Shown: piece after piece, positions 6,101 through 8,339 of the stretch
Position numbering within the stretch: the first letter of the stretch is position 1
How the letters are laid out: the number at the start of each line of letters is the position of its first letter
Assembly: GCA_002508545.1 (NCBI GenBank)
Contig: DAVH01000008.1
Span: forward strand, 4,969 to 13,307
Reading direction: 5' to 3'
Source of the DNA: Methanomassiliicoccus sp. UBA6
GTDB taxonomy: Archaea > Thermoplasmatota > Thermoplasmata > Methanomassiliicoccales > Methanomassiliicoccaceae
Length of the DNA: 8,339 bases
Notes under the pieces: generated by a model
Told to the model about the DNA's origin: nothing
Seen by the model: the letters and a program-made list of their open reading frames with translations, nothing else
The model's database searches: none
Program-made: the position numbers and the translations under genes

Positions 6101-6110
6101 GCTGTCCCGA

Positions 6111-7007
6111 ATGGAGCTCGCGTCCCTCCTAATAGTAGCAATCATCATCGCAACGCTAGCCCTTGCGCTCTTGAAAAGGTTCGAGCTGACCCCCCTGCTG
6201 GTGCTGGGCAATCTCGCCATATTCTTCGTCATGCTTATGCCCTTCACTAGCGAGCTCGCGGTGTTCGGGGACCTCGCGTTCCAGCCGTCCGACCTGCAGA
6301 GCGGGACCGATATCTACACGCTGTTCACCAGCATGTTCATCCACGGCAGCTTCCTCCACGTCATAGGGAACATGCTGTTCCTCTTCTTCCTCGGCTCGCC
6401 CCTGGAGGCGCGCATCGGGAAACGCAGGTTCGCCATAGTGTATTTCACCGCCGGGATCACCGGCACGCTGCTCGCTGCGATCTATTACTACGCCCTCGGC
6501 CTCAACATCAACATATTCATGGTGGGTGCTTCGGGAGCGATCTCCGGGACGGTGGGTACCCTGTTCGCGCTGTACCCCCGGGACGAGATACCCATGTTCG
6601 TCGGCCCGCTATTCCTGCCGAGGGTCCCGGTATGGCTCGCCGGCCTCAGCTGGTTCCTGCTGTCGGTCATCCTGGTCTCGGTCACCGCGTCCAACGTCTC
6701 CTGGCAGGCCCACCTGGGCGGGTTCATGGCCGGACTGGTCCTCGGCCTCGCGTTCGCCCGCCGGGTGGAGGAGGCCAGGAAGAAGGAGGAAGCGCCCCGG
6801 GACTACTCCAAGCTGGAGGCGCTGGCTGCCACGCCACAGCTGAGGAGCGCGCTGGAGAGCATCAAGGACGAGAGCAACAAGGACGTCCGCAAGGTGTGGT
6901 TGGAGTACTTCGCTGAACATTCCACCTGCCCGATTTGCGGGGGAAAGATGAAGTACCGAAAAGACCGCTTCGTGTGCCAATGCGGGAAAGAGGTCGAGAT
7001 ATGGTGA
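6111..7007 (+). CDS. Rhomboid-family intramembrane serine protease with C-terminal zinc ribbon
   Basis: Rhomboids cut membrane proteins within the bilayer. This 298-aa protein carries the core motifs: FIHGSFLHVIGN (77-87, with His78, His83 and Asn87 in TM2), the nucleophile Ser141 in GASG, and His201 in AHLGGFMAGL, so it should be active. Hydrophobic segments lie at about 3-21, 29-45, 72-97, 106-128, 137-154, 172-192 and 197-216: the six-helix core preceded by one extra helix (1+6). A charged linker (217-268) leads to a four-cysteine zinc ribbon, CPIC (273-276) and CQC (289-291), 8 residues before the C-terminus, expected in the cytosol. The ATG at 6111 is chosen because the longer frame from 6054 runs through the promoter and adds only arginine/asparagine-rich sequence. 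The stop overlaps the start of the MBL hydrolase gene, suggesting an operon. The substrate is unknown. Confidence 0.93.
   Translation: MELASLLIVAIIIATLALALLKRFELTPLLVLGNLAIFFVMLMPFTSELAVFGDLAFQPSDLQSGTDIYTLFTSMFIHGSFLHVIGNMLFLFFLGSPLEARIGKRRFAIVYFTAGITGTLLAAIYYYALGLNINIFMVGASGAISGTVGTLFALYPRDEIPMFVGPLFLPRVPVWLAGLSWFLLSVILVSVTASNVSWQAHLGGFMAGLVLGLAFARRVEEARKKEEAPRDYSKLEALAATPQLRSALESIKDESNKDVRKVWLEYFAEHSTCPICGGKMKYRKDRFVCQCGKEVEIW
6990..6994 (+). promoter_or_regulatory. Shine-Dalgarno GAGGT deciding the MBL hydrolase start
   Basis: GAGGT inside the end of the rhomboid gene stands 6 nt before the ATG at 7001 and 12 nt before the ATG at 7007. The spacing favours 7001, giving a 7-nt overlap. The 7007 ATG (TGATG junction) remains possible and would shorten the protein by two residues. 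Confidence 0.45.
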
Positions 7008-7591
7008 TGTCCATCGAGGTGGTCTGCGAGGGCTACCTCCGCCGGGACAACAGGGTGCTGCTGGAGGCGCATTCGACCTCCTCGCTCATCGTCGGCGGCT
7101 CCCACAACATCCTGGTGGACACTTCGACACCAGCCCTGCGCAACCGCCTGATCTCCGGACTGAGGTCCCGCAACCTCGGCCCCCAGGACATCGACATCCT
7201 GATCTGCACCCACCTCCACCCGGACCACGTGGGGAACAACGACCTGTTCCCCAACGCCATCTGGTACGCAAGGCAGGAGGAGAACCCGGAGCCGTTCTAC
7301 CGCAAGGTCAGGAACGACGTCGAGCTCATCCCCGGCGTGCGGCTCATACATACCCCGGGGCACACCCGGGGCTCGATGAGCGTGGAGGTCGATACCCCCG
7401 CTGGGCGGTACATCATCGCCGGGGACGCCTTCCCCACCAAGGACAACTTCGACAAGTGGTGCCCGCCGAACATCAACTGCGATGAAGGCGCGGCGCTCAG
7501 GAGCATGAAGCGCATCGCCTACTCCGCGGACTTCATCGTACCGGGGCACGGGATGCCTTTCCTCGCCGATCTCGACGGCCGGCAGCGATAG
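7001..7591 (+). CDS. Metallo-beta-lactamase-fold hydrolase
   Basis: This 196-aa protein is a compact MBL-fold hydrolase, probably binding two metal ions. The ligands are all visible: HLHPDH (His71, His73, Asp75, His76), His121 in HTPGHTRGS, Asp142 in AGDAF and His183 in VPGHGMPF. The order and spacing follow the glyoxalase II/MBLAC1-like branch, and the protein is close to the minimum length for the fold, with no extra domain or signal peptide, so it should be cytosolic. The substrate cannot be told from the sequence; a thioester, ester or phosphoester is possible. An upstream ATG at 6935 would lie within the rhomboid zinc ribbon and is rejected in favour of 7001. The gene overlaps the rhomboid gene, so the two are probably co-transcribed and translationally coupled. 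It ends with TAG, and the next in-frame stop is a TAA at 7628. Confidence 0.93.
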   Translation: MVMSIEVVCEGYLRRDNRVLLEAHSTSSLIVGGSHNILVDTSTPALRNRLISGLRSRNLGPQDIDILICTHLHPDHVGNNDLFPNAIWYARQEENPEPFYRKVRNDVELIPGVRLIHTPGHTRGSMSVEVDTPAGRYIIAGDAFPTKDNFDKWCPPNINCDEGAALRSMKRIAYSADFIVPGHGMPFLADLDGRQR

Positions 7592-7599
7592 TTATATTC
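7591..7599 (+). promoter_or_regulatory. TATA-like box for the zinc-finger protein and pcm
   Basis: GTTATATTC is centred about 38 bp before the ATG at 7633 and begins at the last base of the preceding stop codon. The expected transcription start is near 7620-7622, leaving a leader of about 12 nt. A weak ribosome binding site (GGTTGAG, 7621-7627) lies in that leader. The box would drive the zinc-finger gene and pcm together. Confidence 0.5.
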
Positions 7600-7611
7600 T
7601 ACCGTACGGTA
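7600..7611. repeat. 12-bp perfect palindrome TACCGTACGGTA at the promoter
   Basis: TACCGTACGGTA reads identically on both strands and directly abuts the TATA-like box on its downstream side, between the box and the expected transcription start. That position is where many archaeal repressors bind to block polymerase. One or two perfect 12-bp palindromes are expected by chance in a window this size, so location is the main argument. Confidence 0.45.
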
Positions 7612-7632
7612 CATGGTTCCGGTTGAGTAAAG

Positions 7633-8232
7633 ATGACCGTACCTAACGCGCTCTATCTGGACTGCCCCTCCTGCGGCGAGCACGCCGTCCACGAGGTCCT
7701 GAAGGGAAAGATGAGCAAGAAGCAGGACAGCATGGAAGCGACGGTGAAGTGCCAGGAGTGCGGCCACACCTATTCCACGGTGGTCCGCGAGCCCGAGGTG
7801 ATAAAAGTGCCCATCATCGTCTCCGAGCAGGGTCGCTCCAAGAAGGAGGAGATCGAGCTGGAGGCCGGCGAGCTGCTGAGCCTCAACGATGAGCTGTACC
7901 TGGGGGAGACGCACCTCCTGGTCACCGGCATCGAGTGCGGGCAGAGGAGGGTGGACAAGTGCGACACCAAGGACGTGTCCACCATCTGGGCCAAGAAGTT
8001 CGACAAGGTGATCGTCAAGATATCCATCAACAAGCACACGAGGACGATACCGACACAACTGGAGGCCATGCCGGACGAGGAGTTCTACGTCGGCGACATG
8101 ATGACCGTCGGGAAGGAGAAGGTGGTCATCCACAACATAAAGTCCAAGGAAGGAACGGTGCGCCGCGGCGGGGTGCCGGCGCGGGACATCGTGAGGATCT
8201 ACACCAAGGCGGTGCGGACGACGAGCTACTGA
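7633..8232 (+). CDS. HVO_0476-family zinc-finger protein
   Basis: This 199-aa protein opens with a zinc ribbon of two CxxC pairs, CPSCG (Cys11, Cys14) and CQECG (Cys40, Cys43), separated by a basic strand (HEVLKGKMSKK). That arrangement and the length match the archaeal family named after Haloferax HVO_0476, whose function is unknown. The rest (about 55-199) is a soluble, strand-rich domain with many Lys, Glu and Val residues and two further cysteines (Cys102, Cys110). There is no membrane segment, so it is expected in the cytosol. Nucleic-acid or protein binding is plausible for a zinc ribbon but is inferred. The gene has its own TATA-like box and palindrome, and its stop (TGAGGT) doubles as the ribosome binding site of pcm 7 nt downstream, so the two are very probably one operon. 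Family assignment rests on pattern recognition. Confidence 0.82.
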   Translation: MTVPNALYLDCPSCGEHAVHEVLKGKMSKKQDSMEATVKCQECGHTYSTVVREPEVIKVPIIVSEQGRSKKEEIELEAGELLSLNDELYLGETHLLVTGIECGQRRVDKCDTKDVSTIWAKKFDKVIVKISINKHTRTIPTQLEAMPDEEFYVGDMMTVGKEKVVIHNIKSKEGTVRRGGVPARDIVRIYTKAVRTTSY

Positions 8233-8239
8233 GGTCAGC

Positions 8240-8339
8240 ATGCGAGAGAGCGAGCGAAGAGCACTGGTCAAGAGGCTGAGGGACAGCGGCTACGTGACCG
8301 ACGATGCCGTCCTCGAAGCGATGGAGCACGTGCCCCGCC
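8240..8339 (+). CDS. pcm: Protein-L-isoaspartate O-methyltransferase, N-terminal fragment
   Basis: The first 33 codons are present; the gene leaves the window at the right edge. The fragment opens MRESERRALVKRLRDSGYV and continues TDDAVLEAMEHVPR. This is the N-terminal helix region of Pcm, which in the family reads as a basic helix, a 'G-Y-[IV]' turn, then 'V-[LI]-x-A-[MF]-x-x-V-P-R' ahead of the SAM-binding core. Pcm methylates isoaspartyl residues in aged proteins so that they can return to normal aspartate. GAGGT at 8231-8235 overlaps the preceding stop and sits 4 nt from the ATG. The catalytic core is not visible, so identity rests on the N-terminus and close linkage to the HVO_0476-type gene. 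Confidence 0.82.
   Translation, partial: MRESERRALVKRLRDSGYVTDDAVLEAMEHVPR

Noticed and set aside
6054..6110. A longer rhomboid start at 6054
   Set aside because: The added 19 residues are polar and Arg/Asn-rich, and come from the palindrome-bearing promoter. They would also overlap the chosen methyltransferase leader.
6047..6247. A 67-codon upstream extension of the HemK-type methyltransferase
   Set aside because: It would run through the divergent promoter and into the rhomboid coding region on the other strand, and it has no family-like residues.
1..8339. Search for CRISPR arrays, tRNA/rRNA genes, insertion sequences or defence genes
   Set aside because: No regularly spaced repeats, tRNA-like cloverleaf, transposase, integrase or nuclease/toxin motif was recognised. 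The window is almost entirely occupied by ordinary chromosomal genes.

Overview
This window is GC-rich, densely coded archaeal chromosome. The clearest marker is an overlapping gatD-gatE pair, the two-subunit Glu-tRNA(Gln) amidotransferase found only in archaea. An HVO_0476-type zinc-finger gene, AT-rich TATA-like boxes upstream of several genes, and GGAGG/GGTGA-type ribosome binding sites agree with this. The gene mix (HypB for a NiFe hydrogenase, an HVO_0476-family protein next to pcm) and the GC content suggest Thermoplasmatota, perhaps Methanomassiliicoccales. That placement is inference; only 'archaeon' is well supported.

Layout. On the minus strand at the left edge are the first codons of purD and, upstream of it, a complete hypB. 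The plus strand then carries a single-pass membrane protein of unknown function (1001-1618) with its own strong TATA box and a ribosome binding site that sits in an inverted repeat. Next come gatD and gatE (1726-4883, ATGA overlap), then a small four-helix membrane protein (5023-5403). A HemK/HEMK2-type methyltransferase gene lies on the minus strand (5426-6046), tail-to-tail with the four-helix gene and head-to-head with a rhomboid protease gene. The 64-bp divergent gap carries two short palindromes and TATA-like sequence. The rhomboid gene (6111-7007) overlaps a metallo-beta-lactamase-fold hydrolase gene (7001-7591). The HVO_0476-type zinc protein (7633-8232) follows with its own TATA-like box and a 12-bp palindrome, and is 7 nt from the start of pcm, which runs off the right edge.

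How the genes relate. Most are housekeeping: purine synthesis (purD), hydrogenase nickel insertion (hypB), indirect Gln-tRNA synthesis (gatDE), a probable release-factor glutamine methyltransferase (HemK type) and isoaspartyl repair (pcm). The less explained parts are the rhomboid with a cytosolic zinc ribbon overlapping an MBL hydrolase, the two small membrane proteins, and the palindromes at three promoters. I see no tRNA, rRNA, CRISPR array, insertion sequence or defence system, and no convincing new multi-gene system. No gene-free stretch exceeds 300 bases; the longest, 762-1000, holds two promoters and the SD inverted repeat.
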